Source: JBCCQH01 sp039024435 | GTDB lineage: Bacteria > Bacteroidota > Bacteroidia > J057 > JADKCL01 | Reading direction: 5' to 3' | NCBI GenBank assembly: GCA_039024435.1 | Contig: JBCCQH010000141.1 | Location: forward strand, 1 to 15,946 | DNA length: 15,946 nucleotides | In this document: piece by piece, positions 7,731 to 14,897 of the stretch | How positions within the stretch are numbered: the stretch's first letter is position 1 | How the letters are laid out: every line of letters starts with the position of its first letter | Translations under genes and position numbers: made by a program | The notes under the pieces: model-generated | Told to the model about the DNA's origin: nothing | What the model saw: the letters and a program-made list of their open reading frames with translations, nothing else | Databases searched by the model: none

Positions 7731-7761
7731 TTTCAAATACCGTACGAACTTTCTATTTTTG
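7731..7761 (+). promoter_or_regulatory. Bacteroidota promoter upstream of the 184-aa gene
   Basis: The -7 box TATTTTTG (7754-7761) matches TAnnTTTG exactly. A near-consensus -33 box TTTC (7731-7734, consensus TTTG) lies 19 nt upstream. The predicted start would give a leader of roughly 40 nt before the ATG at 7811. Confidence 0.6.
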
Positions 7762-7810
7762 CGTCCTGAGATTATCAGAACCATTACCGAATACAGATAG
7801 AAGATAACGT

Positions 7811-8365
7811 ATGAGTCTGGAAGAGTTAATTGAACAGCTGGAAGAGAAATATTACGGCGACTGGGAAGAAGACCGCGAGCCGGTTGTGGAAGTCCTGCTC
7901 CCGATCCAAAACGAAGCCTTGGCTTCCGGGATAGATTCTTTCCGCGGATTTGCCAATTTAGTCAAGGAAACCTGCGGCGGTATTTATGTCCCCTACCTGA
8001 TGTGGGTGGAACTGGCCTGGTTCATGGACCACCGGGAAGACCGGCAACAAATTCATAACCTCGTCGCCACCTTCGTGGAATCGGGCTTTGAAGAGGAGGA
8101 ACGCAAGAAAATGAAGTCACTGATCATTACTTACTTCTCTTTGGAACGGGAGTTTGAAGTCAACAAGCTGATGACGCTCATCGTCTCCAAGACGCATCCG
8201 ACCGTTCAGGAATATTTCCGAAAAATGCAGAATTTCGTGGAAAAGAATAAAACTTCGGTGGATATGTACATCGAGAAGTTTACGATGATCAAGGCCTTCG
8301 ATCCGGATTTTGATTTGCTTCGCATGCCGGTCATCAAACTCAAGGAACACCTGACAACTTTATAA
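7811..8365 (+). CDS. Unknown 184-aa helical protein
   Basis: I do not recognise this family. The protein is cytoplasmic by appearance: no signal peptide, no membrane segment, no lipobox. It is rich in Glu, Lys, Leu and aromatic residues, and looks almost wholly alpha-helical. The N-terminus is acidic (EELIEQLEEKYYGDWEEDREP). A middle segment has a single short Cys-Gly-Gly stretch (ETCGGIYVPYLMWVELAWF). A charged EEEERKKMKS segment precedes the C-terminal helices. It has its own promoter and ends 41 nt before the next start. The ATG at 7811 is the natural start; no Shine-Dalgarno sequence is present. The rest of the sequence gives no clue to function. Confidence 0.8.
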   Translation: MSLEELIEQLEEKYYGDWEEDREPVVEVLLPIQNEALASGIDSFRGFANLVKETCGGIYVPYLMWVELAWFMDHREDRQQIHNLVATFVESGFEEEERKKMKSLIITYFSLEREFEVNKLMTLIVSKTHPTVQEYFRKMQNFVEKNKTSVDMYIEKFTMIKAFDPDFDLLRMPVIKLKEHLTTL

Positions 8366-8380
8366 AGCAGCAAATTTTTT

Positions 8381-8388
8381 TATATTTG
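8381..8388 (+). promoter_or_regulatory. Bacteroidota -7 box (TATATTTG) for the lipoprotein gene
   Basis: TATATTTG matches TAnnTTTG exactly and lies 18 nt before the ATG at 8407, giving a very short leader. The -33 region (about 8358-8361, CTTT) is a poor match. Confidence 0.55.
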
Positions 8389-8406
8389 AGGCACAACAAA
8401 TAGAAC

Positions 8407-8886
8407 ATGCGTCAAACCCCCTACTCCTTTTTTGGCATTTGTCTTCTGCTCCTGTTTGCGTTGGGATCTTGTGAAGAAGATCCTTGCGAAGAGGCCATCT
8501 GCGCACCTTGCCCGAGTTCGCGTTTCGTCGTCCAATACCAGGACAGTACCGGCGCATGCCCCGCTGCCTTTGACGGCGATGCCATCGTGTATGCCATCCG
8601 CCAGTCCACCCAAGACACCGCCTACACCTACAATTTCAGCGATTCCTGCGAAGTCGGTTTCCTCGTCCAGGAAGATCTGGTGTACAATGTCGTTGCGCCC
8701 AACTACGGCTTCAGTGACATGGTGCAGATCACCGACTTTACCTATCAGGACCCAATCAACGTCACCGAGTGTTGCCTCTGCTACCCGATTGCTTCGGTGT
8801 CAGTCATGTTTGGCGTCGATACCGCCACCGTGTCTTTCCCGGCCGGCGAATACGAAAACGTACCATTCGTGCGGAACTTAAACTGA
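8407..8886 (+). CDS. Cysteine-rich lipoprotein of unknown function
   Basis: The 159-residue protein starts with a lipoprotein signal: hydrophobic FFGICLLLLFALGS and lipobox LGSC with the lipidated Cys at residue 22. The mature N-terminus is dense in cysteines (CEEDPCEEAICAPC, 22-35), and a second cluster, ECCLCYP, lies in the C-terminal part. The spacing suggests disulfides or metal binding, but none is a CXXCH haem site. The rest looks like beta-strand, with an acidic surface and many Asp, Thr, Tyr and Val residues. It is probably anchored in the outer membrane. I do not recognise the family. It has its own -7 box, and a strong terminator follows, so it looks monocistronic. Confidence 0.82.
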   Translation: MRQTPYSFFGICLLLLFALGSCEEDPCEEAICAPCPSSRFVVQYQDSTGACPAAFDGDAIVYAIRQSTQDTAYTYNFSDSCEVGFLVQEDLVYNVVAPNYGFSDMVQITDFTYQDPINVTECCLCYPIASVSVMFGVDTATVSFPAGEYENVPFVRNLN

Positions 8887-8922
8887 TTGTTCGGGTCGTT
8901 GCGACCCACCCCGATACAGCGA

Positions 8923-8949
8923 TGCCCCACCTTCCGTGGGGCATTTTTT
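8923..8949 (+). terminator. Rho-independent terminator after the lipoprotein gene
   Basis: A perfect 8-bp GC-rich stem TGCCCCAC/GTGGGGCA with loop CTTCC (8923-8943) is followed by six T. It is preceded by a second perfect hairpin, GGGTCG/CGACCC, at 8893-8907. The T run is on the plus side only, so it should act on the lipoprotein transcript and not on the converging tetR gene. Confidence 0.88.
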
Positions 8950-8976
8950 ATGCGATCAAATGGGACAACTTTTAGG

Positions 8977-9660
8977 TTACTCACCCGGGTGAACGACCGA
9001 CAAAATCAAGCGCTCAAGAAAATCCGCTACTTGGGCCGTATCGCCGCCCTCCACGGTGATTTCCGTCAGTGAGGGCAGGTGCTCGGCAAAAAACATCTGC
9101 TTCCGGGAAGCTTCAATTACCGAAATCGCCAGTGCCTTGGGCAAGCCATAATCCGGATTGACGCCCGAGATGACCTCTGTGAGTTTCCGCGCAAGACTTT
9201 TGTAACCCTGAAACAATCCTTCTTCATTTTCCCCGTCGACTTCCTTGGTGAGGAAGGCCTTCGAAGACTCGGCCACCACAATCCGGTGCAGCGCCACCTC
9301 ATCGATGTGGGAAAAGTTGGGGTCGTAAGTGGAAGCATTGGCCAGGACCTTTACCGCGATTTTCAGCCGGCGCTCGGGCGATTCGATGTTGTGGGTCTGG
9401 TACTGGATCTGGTACTCTAGCCAGCTCCAGTACCACGATACCAGGTAAATCAGCAGCTTGTGCTTGTTTTCAAAGTAGCGGTAAATCGACGCTTCGGTGG
9501 AGCCAATTGCATTCGCCAGCTTTTTGAAGGTAAATTTCTCGAACCCAATCTCATCGATCAACTTGATGCTGTAATCCACAATATTCCTTCCCAGTTCGGT
9601 CTGTTCTGGGTCGCGAAGGTAAAGTTTGGCACTTAGGACAATTTGTATGGAAACACTCAT
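8977..9660 (-). CDS. TetR/AcrR family transcriptional regulator
   Basis: A 227-residue one-component repressor. The N-terminal helix-turn-helix is clear: GFEKFTFKKLANAIG (39-53) leading into STEASIYRYFENKHKLL (54-70), the recognition-helix signature of TetR proteins. The remaining 155 or so residues are the helical ligand-binding and dimerisation domain, whose ligand cannot be predicted. I chose the ATG at 9658-9660 (complement), which gives MSVSIQIVLS. A TTG 34 codons upstream would place the start inside the promoter. It is divergent from the MFS exporter gene at 9943, the classic arrangement for a repressor of its neighbour. Its own promoter is overlapped by a perfect 9-bp inverted repeat, suggesting autoregulation. 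It converges on the lipoprotein gene. Confidence 0.92.
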   Translation of the reverse strand: MSVSIQIVLSAKLYLRDPEQTELGRNIVDYSIKLIDEIGFEKFTFKKLANAIGSTEASIYRYFENKHKLLIYLVSWYWSWLEYQIQYQTHNIESPERRLKIAVKVLANASTYDPNFSHIDEVALHRIVVAESSKAFLTKEVDGENEEGLFQGYKSLARKLTEVISGVNPDYGLPKALAISVIEASRKQMFFAEHLPSLTEITVEGGDTAQVADFLERLILSVVHPGE

Positions 9661-9719
9661 CACGAAAATCGTTTGAAATTTTTGGGGTTTGGGTTCGCAA
9701 TGTACATGCGGCTGGTCCA

Positions 9720-9750
9720 CAAAAATAGTTTTACTTTTTCTGATAGCAAA
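9720..9750 (-). promoter_or_regulatory. Consensus Bacteroidota promoter of the tetR gene
   Basis: On the minus strand, TTTG (complement of 9747-9750), 19 nt of spacer and TATTTTTG (complement of 9720-9727) match the TTTG-N19-TAnnTTTG consensus exactly. The predicted transcript has a leader of roughly 50 nt before the ATG at 9660. Confidence 0.75.
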
Positions 9751-9756
9751 ACTATT
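9724..9756. promoter_or_regulatory. Candidate TetR operator
   Basis: Perfect 9-bp arms AATAGTTTT (9724-9732) and AAAACTATT (9748-9756) are separated by 15 nt. They overlap both the -7 and the -33 boxes of the tetR promoter, so a bound dimer would block it. The site lies between the two divergent genes, 187 nt before the MFS start. Confidence 0.6.
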
Positions 9757-9942
9757 ATACAAACCCCAACTCCGCTCATTTTGTTTCTGGGTTTCGCAGT
9801 GGTTGGGATTTGATTTGTAAAATTTGTGGTTGATGATTCTCTCGCTGGTCGAAGCGCATTTGGGAATTCCTGGCTGAGTCCATGGATGAGAAATTGCCTA
9901 TCTGCAAGACATTGACTATCATGGTGGTGAAATCCCAATTCA

Positions 9943-11247
9943 TTGGCTGCCACTTCCTCCACCGATACGCCGCGCATTTTTCCCATCCTCCTGGTGAATT
10001 TCATCGGAACGCTGGGCTACAGCTTGCTGTTGCCCTTCCTGGTGATTCTCGTCACGAAGTTCAAAGGCGACGAAGTTGTGTACGGCGTGCTCGGGGCGAC
10101 CTATTCCCTCTTCCAGTTTGTGGGGGCGCCGATTCTGGGCAAATGGTCCGACCGCGTGGGCCGTCGCCGGGTGCTGCTCCTGAGTCAGGGCGGGACTTTC
10201 CTGGCCTGGATCCTGTTTTTGGTGGCGCTACTGCTGCCCATTCGCGACATCGCGCAGGTGGGGACCGCGATTTTGACCCTGCCCCTGATCGTGCTCTTCC
10301 TCGCCCGGGCCCTCGACGGAATCACCGGGGGCAATGTTTCCGTCGCCAATGCCTACCTCGCCGACATTTCCACCGATGCGACCCGGCAGAAAAACTTTGG
10401 GCAGATGGGTGCGGCGGCCCACCTTGGGTTCATCGCCGGCCCGATCCTCGCCGGCTTGCTGGGCGCGACCGCCTGGGAGGAAATTCTTCCGGTGATCGGG
10501 GCCATGGTCATTTCCTTCACGGCAATTTTGGTCATTGCCTTTCGCCTACCGGAATCGAATCCGAACGCCATCAAGAAGCCCGCCCCCTCCCAAAACATCA
10601 ACAAATCCCACGGCCAGGACCACAAAGACTGCCACAAGCTCGAAGGCGAAAGCCGCCTGAGTACCCGCCGCATCCTCGCCCTCCCCAATGTCGGCTTCGT
10701 CCTGCTGTTTTACTTCCTGATCATCCTCGCCTTCAACTTCTTCTACGTCTCCTTCCCGATGATGGCGGTGCGCGGCTTTGCCTGGAGCACCTTTGAACTC
10801 GGCATCTTCTTTTCGATTTACGGGGGAATCCTCGTGCTCACCGAAGGCCCGCTGCTCAGTCGCTTATCCAAACGCTACTCGGAAGGCCAACTGGTTCCGG
10901 TAGGCCTCGTGCTGCTAGCGGCGGCCTTTGCCCTGCTTGCGACCGGCAAAGTGCTCACGGTGGCCATCGGTGCAGGCATTTTGGCGACGGGAAACAGCAT
11001 CGCCTGGCCCTCTTTTCTTTCCTTCCTCTCGAAGGTCGCCGGAGCCAAGTACCAGGGAGCAGTCCAAGGGCAAGCCAGCAGCATGGGCAGCCTCGCCGCC
11101 ATCATCGGCCTGGTGATCGGCGGGATTGTCTACGCCAACCTCGGTCCGTATACTTTTCTGATTCCAAGTTCCCTCATGGTCATCCTGATCGTCCTGAGCG
11201 TGCGCCTGCGCCGGGTGGACCGGGATCTGAACACGGCCCGCGGATAA
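9943..11247 (+). CDS. MFS transporter, drug-efflux (TetA/MdtG-like) type
   Basis: A proton-coupled inner-membrane exporter of 434 residues with about 12 membrane segments in two halves. TM1 is FPILLVNFIGTLGYSLLL (13-30). MFS motif A follows between TM2 and TM3: GKWSDRVGRRR (66-76). The halves are joined by a hydrophilic loop, about 203-244, rich in Lys, His, Ser and Asn. The start is TTG at 9943: a TGA at 9928-9930 closes the frame upstream and no ATG fits. An ATG at 9882 is in another frame. The protein is complete from TM1 onward. The divergent TetR gene suggests ligand-induced efflux. The substrate is unknown and drug export is inference from family resemblance. Confidence 0.9.
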   Translation: MAATSSTDTPRIFPILLVNFIGTLGYSLLLPFLVILVTKFKGDEVVYGVLGATYSLFQFVGAPILGKWSDRVGRRRVLLLSQGGTFLAWILFLVALLLPIRDIAQVGTAILTLPLIVLFLARALDGITGGNVSVANAYLADISTDATRQKNFGQMGAAAHLGFIAGPILAGLLGATAWEEILPVIGAMVISFTAILVIAFRLPESNPNAIKKPAPSQNINKSHGQDHKDCHKLEGESRLSTRRILALPNVGFVLLFYFLIILAFNFFYVSFPMMAVRGFAWSTFELGIFFSIYGGILVLTEGPLLSRLSKRYSEGQLVPVGLVLLAAAFALLATGKVLTVAIGAGILATGNSIAWPSFLSFLSKVAGAKYQGAVQGQASSMGSLAAIIGLVIGGIVYANLGPYTFLIPSSLMVILIVLSVRLRRVDRDLNTARG

Positions 11248-11282
11248 ATCCTCCCCCGCCCAATGCATTCCGGCAAAACCGC

Positions 11283-11290
11283 TACCTTTG
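11283..11290 (+). promoter_or_regulatory. Possible -7 box (TACCTTTG) directly before the 457-aa gene
   Basis: TACCTTTG fits TAnnTTTG but ends only 4 nt before the ATG at 11295, so use would give a leaderless or nearly leaderless mRNA. No -33 box is visible. Chance is quite possible. Confidence 0.25.
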
Positions 11291-11294
11291 GGGC

Positions 11295-12668
11295 ATGTCC
11301 CGCTTCCTCCGGCTCGGGTTTCGCGAAGCACTGATCCTATTCGGCGGTGCGCTCATGGTCATCGCACCCGCCTTGTACAGCGGATTTCCCTTGCTGTACC
11401 AGGACACGGGCGCTTACCTGGCCACGGGCTACGAGGGCCAAATTCCGCTGGGGCGACCGGTGAGCTACGGCTGGTTCATCTGGGGCCTGGCCTGGGGCGA
11501 TTCCCTCTGGGGCGCGGTTCTTGCCCAAGGGCTGCTCCTCAGCTACCTGATCCGGCGCACCCTCCGGGTCGCCGTCCCGGGCGCGGACAACCTGCGGTTC
11601 TTTTTTCTCAATCTGGCGGTGCTCACGCTATTTTCCGGGCTGGGGTGGTACGCCGGACAACTCATGCCGGACATCTTTGCCCCGGCCCTGCTGTTGGTGA
11701 TTTTCCTCATCGTCTTCGACGAAAATGCCCATTGGGGACATCGCCTGGGCTGGACGGTTCTGGTGTGGGGACTGGCTTTTACCCACTACAGCCACGTGAC
11801 GATGGGCCTGGCCCTGGTGTTCTTGCTGGCGCTGGGTTTCACCGTAGAATTGCGGCGCAAAAAGACGGGGCGGACGCGGTTGTATCGGCTGGGTTGGGTC
11901 ACCGGTGGTATTTTTGCCGCCGTATTTTCGCTTTTTCTGGTCAACCAGCAAAATGGTTTTGGCTGGCGCATGACGCGGGCTTCTCACGTATTTTTGACCG
12001 GCCGGGTGGTCGCCAATGGCATGTTGGGGGCCTACCTCAAGGAAACTTGCCCCGACAGGGACTGGCGGCTCTGCCCCTACAAAGACAATCTGCCGTACAG
12101 CGCCACGAATTTCATTTGGAACGATAACAGCCCTTTCAAGCAGACCGGATACTGGTTTGATTCTCAGGAAGAGTACTCCGCCATGCTGGCGGACATGATC
12201 CGCCGGCCCAAATACCTCGCCTGGTTTGCCCTGGAGGGTCTGGAGGCCGGTCTGCAACAGGTGCTTCACATCCGCGTGGGGGAAGGGGTAGCGCCGTACG
12301 GGGCCAATTCTTCCCCCTGGAAATTCTTCGAGCGGCAAATGCCGGAAAAGTTGCCGCTCTACCAAGCTTCCCGGCAGGCCCAGGGCTTGGATTTTACCTG
12401 GATCAATGCGGCGCAATTTCTGCTGTTCGGTGGATCAGTCCTTGCGCTGTTCTTTGCTTTTGGCCCGTGGAAATCCCACCTCAATCCGGAATTTTTCCAG
12501 CTTTTCGCGGTGCTGATCATGGGCTATCTGCTAAATGCTTTCCTCACGGCGGCCCTGGGCAATACCTACGACCGCCTGCAAGCGCGCATGGTCTGGCAAG
12601 TGATCCTGTTGGGGATGCTGGTGGTGAGGCAAGTGTACCTGGTCCGAAAACCAAAGGATGATTTCTGA
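11295..12668 (+). CDS. Polytopic membrane protein of unknown function
   Basis: A 457-residue integral membrane protein with roughly 8-10 hydrophobic segments. The first (about residues 11-28) is followed by an outer loop, YSGFPLLYQDTGAYL (28-42), then PLGRPVSYGWFIWGLAW (51-67). An Asp at the end of TM1 followed by a membrane-bound bundle recalls GT-C-like transferases. From memory, similar uncharacterised proteins with an FPDTG-type motif are found in Proteobacteria. A soluble loop (about 225-340) contains CPDRDWRLCPYKDN and many Trp, Tyr and charged residues. The last TMs lie near 385-405, 420-435 and 440-452. The ATG at 11295 lies 47 nt after the MFS stop, so it may be read from the same transcript. 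The function is unknown; membrane glycan or lipid transfer is only a guess. Confidence 0.8.
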   Translation: MSRFLRLGFREALILFGGALMVIAPALYSGFPLLYQDTGAYLATGYEGQIPLGRPVSYGWFIWGLAWGDSLWGAVLAQGLLLSYLIRRTLRVAVPGADNLRFFFLNLAVLTLFSGLGWYAGQLMPDIFAPALLLVIFLIVFDENAHWGHRLGWTVLVWGLAFTHYSHVTMGLALVFLLALGFTVELRRKKTGRTRLYRLGWVTGGIFAAVFSLFLVNQQNGFGWRMTRASHVFLTGRVVANGMLGAYLKETCPDRDWRLCPYKDNLPYSATNFIWNDNSPFKQTGYWFDSQEEYSAMLADMIRRPKYLAWFALEGLEAGLQQVLHIRVGEGVAPYGANSSPWKFFERQMPEKLPLYQASRQAQGLDFTWINAAQFLLFGGSVLALFFAFGPWKSHLNPEFFQLFAVLIMGYLLNAFLTAALGNTYDRLQARMVWQVILLGMLVVRQVYLVRKPKDDF

Positions 12669-12674
12669 TTTCTG
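12661..12674. repeat. Heptamer tandem repeat (ATTTCTG), two units
   Basis: Two perfect ATTTCTG units followed by ATGG overlap the stop codon of the 457-aa gene. A related four-unit array lies at 14825-14852 on the other side of the cytochrome gene, also followed by ATGG. Confidence 0.6.
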
Positions 12675-12835
12675 ATGGGAGCATTCTCAATCGGGAAAGT
12701 TCCAATGTCCCCTCCACTGGATGGGGTAGCGTATTGCGGCGCGTCGAAAATTCCCGCTTCACAGTCCTCTATCGTGGAGATTCCTCCGTTGCGCGTTCGG
12801 AGCGCGCCCCTTGAAAATCGAACCATTGGAAATTC

Positions 12836-14755
12836 TCAATTCAGCATTCCCGCCAGCATGTCGCGCTTTTGGTAACCGGGATGATAGGCCAATAGCTCAT
12901 CGAGGTATTGCTGGCCCTGGCGGCGGTTGCCCATTTGGGCTTGCAGGATGATCATATTTTCCAGCGCCAAAAGGTAATCGGGATGGCTGGCGAGGGCCCG
13001 CTTGTAAAGGGCTTCGGCCCGGCGAAACTTGCCGGAGTTCATCTCTACGAAGGCCAGGTTTGCCTGGATCTTGTGGTCAAACGGTTTCCGGTTCAGACAT
13101 TCGTTGAAGACGCGGCGGGCCTTTTCCAGCGCCGGACCCGGCTCGGTAGCCGTCTTCAAGGTCAATACCCCCACCTTCAAGCCCGCATGCACCAGATCGG
13201 GGCGCTGGGCGTAGATCTGCTCGTAAACCGCGATGGCTTCCGGAAAACGGCCGAGGGATTCGAGGATCTCCCCTTTGCGGAACTGCCGCCAAGAATCGTT
13301 GGGGTCGGCAGTGATTGCTGCCTCGATGTGGGTGAGCGCTTGGGAGAAGCGCCCGGCGTAGTAGGCCGCCTGGGCTTTTTCGTAGGTCGAACCTTCCGCC
13401 AAATACTGCAATGCCGTATCGAGGTAGGCGGACTGTTGGTCATGGCGCTCGAAGTAAAGCAGGTAAGCCTTGCCGGTGAGGTCGCCTTGCGGGGTAGAAT
13501 CGGTCATGCAGATCAAGCGCAGGAAGTTGCGGGTCGCTTCGTATTCCGAAGTGTCCCGCACCACCCGAATTTTGTGGTCGTGAAAGCGCACGTGCGGGAT
13601 GTCGCTCGTGCCGCGATTGGGCATGTGACAGGTGATACAATTGTCGTTGTTGGCGGTGCGCATTTCCGTAGGAGCGCCGCACATGGCGATGTCGGCATTG
13701 CCGTGGCAGCTTTGGCACTGGTTCACGTAGACGTTTTCTTCGGTCACGGAGATGCTTTTGTGCGGATCGTGGCAGGTGGTACAGGTCAATTGATCCCCGC
13801 TGGCTTGAAAACAGCGCGACTGCATGAGGCGTTCGGCGTGGGAGGCAATCCCGAATTCCCGCTCATCGGCAAACCGCTCGATATAGATGTCGTAGCTGTC
13901 GGTGAGGTCGGTACCGGGACGGTAATCGAGGACAGAAGCTTTGTCTTTCAGCACATTGACTCCGGTGAGGTGGCATTGCTTACAGACATCGAATTGCTTT
14001 TTGATGGTCAGTTTTGCCGGATTCACGATGGAATAATCGATTTCCTCTCCGACATCGACAATCTCGTCACGCTCCATTCGCTCGATGTGAATCTGGCCGG
14101 GACCGTGGCACTTCTCACAGTCAATGCCCAGACTTACTTCGCGAAAGCGGTTAACCGAACCTTCCACGAAATCCACGTAGCCGGTGTGGCACGCCATACA
14201 TTCTTCTCCGATCTCCCGGTCGAATCGGGTGTTGTTGCCGTCGGCGTAGCCTGGACTCAGATCCCACCGCTGCCGAGTTACGTACCAGGTGATCGGCATC
14301 TCGTAGTAGTAGTCGTTGCGGACCATGAGGTAGGAGCGCGTTTGGTGACCCGATCCGACAATGAAATCGATCTTTTCCTTGCGCCGGTAGGTGGTGTCCC
14401 CGACGGGATTTAACCGGAACTCGTAGATAAACATTTCCTCCCCTTCCCAAAGCGGCCGGTAAAAAAAGCCCGAGTGCTCGTCGTACACCACCGATTCGGG
14501 TCCAAATTGTTCAATGATTTTGCTGCGCTCGGGGATGTAAAATGACTTGCCCATCCCGGTTTCGACGTAGCTGTCGTAGATGGATTGGTGACAGGGCCGG
14601 CAGGAACTGCGTCCGGTGTACTGCACGTCGGCGGTAAGGTTGAGGTAATGGCCTTCCCCACCGACCTGCGAGGCCGGACGGCTGCACGACGCCACCCAGC
14701 TTACCGTGGCCAATACAGCCATTCCCAACAATGCAGACCAAATCAGCTTGCGCAT
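12836..14755 (-). CDS. Heptaheme cytochrome c lipoprotein with C-terminal TPR domain
   Basis: A 639-residue envelope electron-transfer protein. A signal peptide with lipobox VASC puts the lipidated Cys at residue 24. Seven c-type haem motifs follow: CRPCH (52), CMACH (186), CEKCH (213), CKQCH (258), CTTCH (325), CQSCH (347) and CITCH (373). The CEKCHGPG and CHMPN contexts are those of the cytochrome c554-like family (PF13435). From about residue 458 to 630 there are about five tetratricopeptide repeats (for example FSQALTHIEAAITADPND and FRRAEALYKRALASHPDY), which bind partner proteins in other families. I chose the ATG at 14753-14755 (complement); a TTG 12 codons upstream gives a poorer signal peptide. 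The protein is probably periplasmic or outer-membrane facing. The redox partner and substrate are unknown: no oxidoreductase gene is beside it. Haem attachment requires a cytochrome c maturation system, not in this window. Confidence 0.92.
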   Translation of the reverse strand: MRKLIWSALLGMAVLATVSWVASCSRPASQVGGEGHYLNLTADVQYTGRSSCRPCHQSIYDSYVETGMGKSFYIPERSKIIEQFGPESVVYDEHSGFFYRPLWEGEEMFIYEFRLNPVGDTTYRRKEKIDFIVGSGHQTRSYLMVRNDYYYEMPITWYVTRQRWDLSPGYADGNNTRFDREIGEECMACHTGYVDFVEGSVNRFREVSLGIDCEKCHGPGQIHIERMERDEIVDVGEEIDYSIVNPAKLTIKKQFDVCKQCHLTGVNVLKDKASVLDYRPGTDLTDSYDIYIERFADEREFGIASHAERLMQSRCFQASGDQLTCTTCHDPHKSISVTEENVYVNQCQSCHGNADIAMCGAPTEMRTANNDNCITCHMPNRGTSDIPHVRFHDHKIRVVRDTSEYEATRNFLRLICMTDSTPQGDLTGKAYLLYFERHDQQSAYLDTALQYLAEGSTYEKAQAAYYAGRFSQALTHIEAAITADPNDSWRQFRKGEILESLGRFPEAIAVYEQIYAQRPDLVHAGLKVGVLTLKTATEPGPALEKARRVFNECLNRKPFDHKIQANLAFVEMNSGKFRRAEALYKRALASHPDYLLALENMIILQAQMGNRRQGQQYLDELLAYHPGYQKRDMLAGMLN

Positions 14756-14824
14756 AAGTGTGAATTTACGGAAGCCGAACAGAAGCACCAACCTCCAGGC
14801 CCGGACTTGACCGACAGTTTTTTA

Positions 14825-14852
14825 ATTTCTGATTCTCGATTTCTGATTTCAG
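14825..14852. repeat. Degenerate heptamer tandem repeat, four units
   Basis: Units are ATTTCTG, ATTCTCG, ATTTCTG and ATTTCAG, then ATGG, in the intergenic region upstream of the cytochrome gene. It resembles the array at 12661-12674. An ATTGGAAATT decamer follows both arrays (12825-12834 and 14874-14883). This recalls the short heptanucleotide repeats described as STRR sequences in cyanobacteria. Confidence 0.6.
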
Positions 14853-14897
14853 ATGGCCAGCGGCGGAGGGACAATTGGAAATTAAGCGCAACGTCCA

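Noticed and set aside
8981..8992. 12-bp perfect palindrome TCACCCGGGTGA
   Set aside because: It encodes the last residues of TetR (HPGE) and has no regulatory position; probably chance.
9882..10796. Plus-strand ORF of 304 codons beginning with ATG
   Set aside because: Out of frame with the MFS protein; the product is Arg/Pro-rich and typical of a shifted frame in GC-rich DNA.
12908..14413. Plus-strand ORF of 501 codons
   Set aside because: Antisense shadow of the heptaheme cytochrome gene, whose seven CXXCH motifs fix the coding strand.
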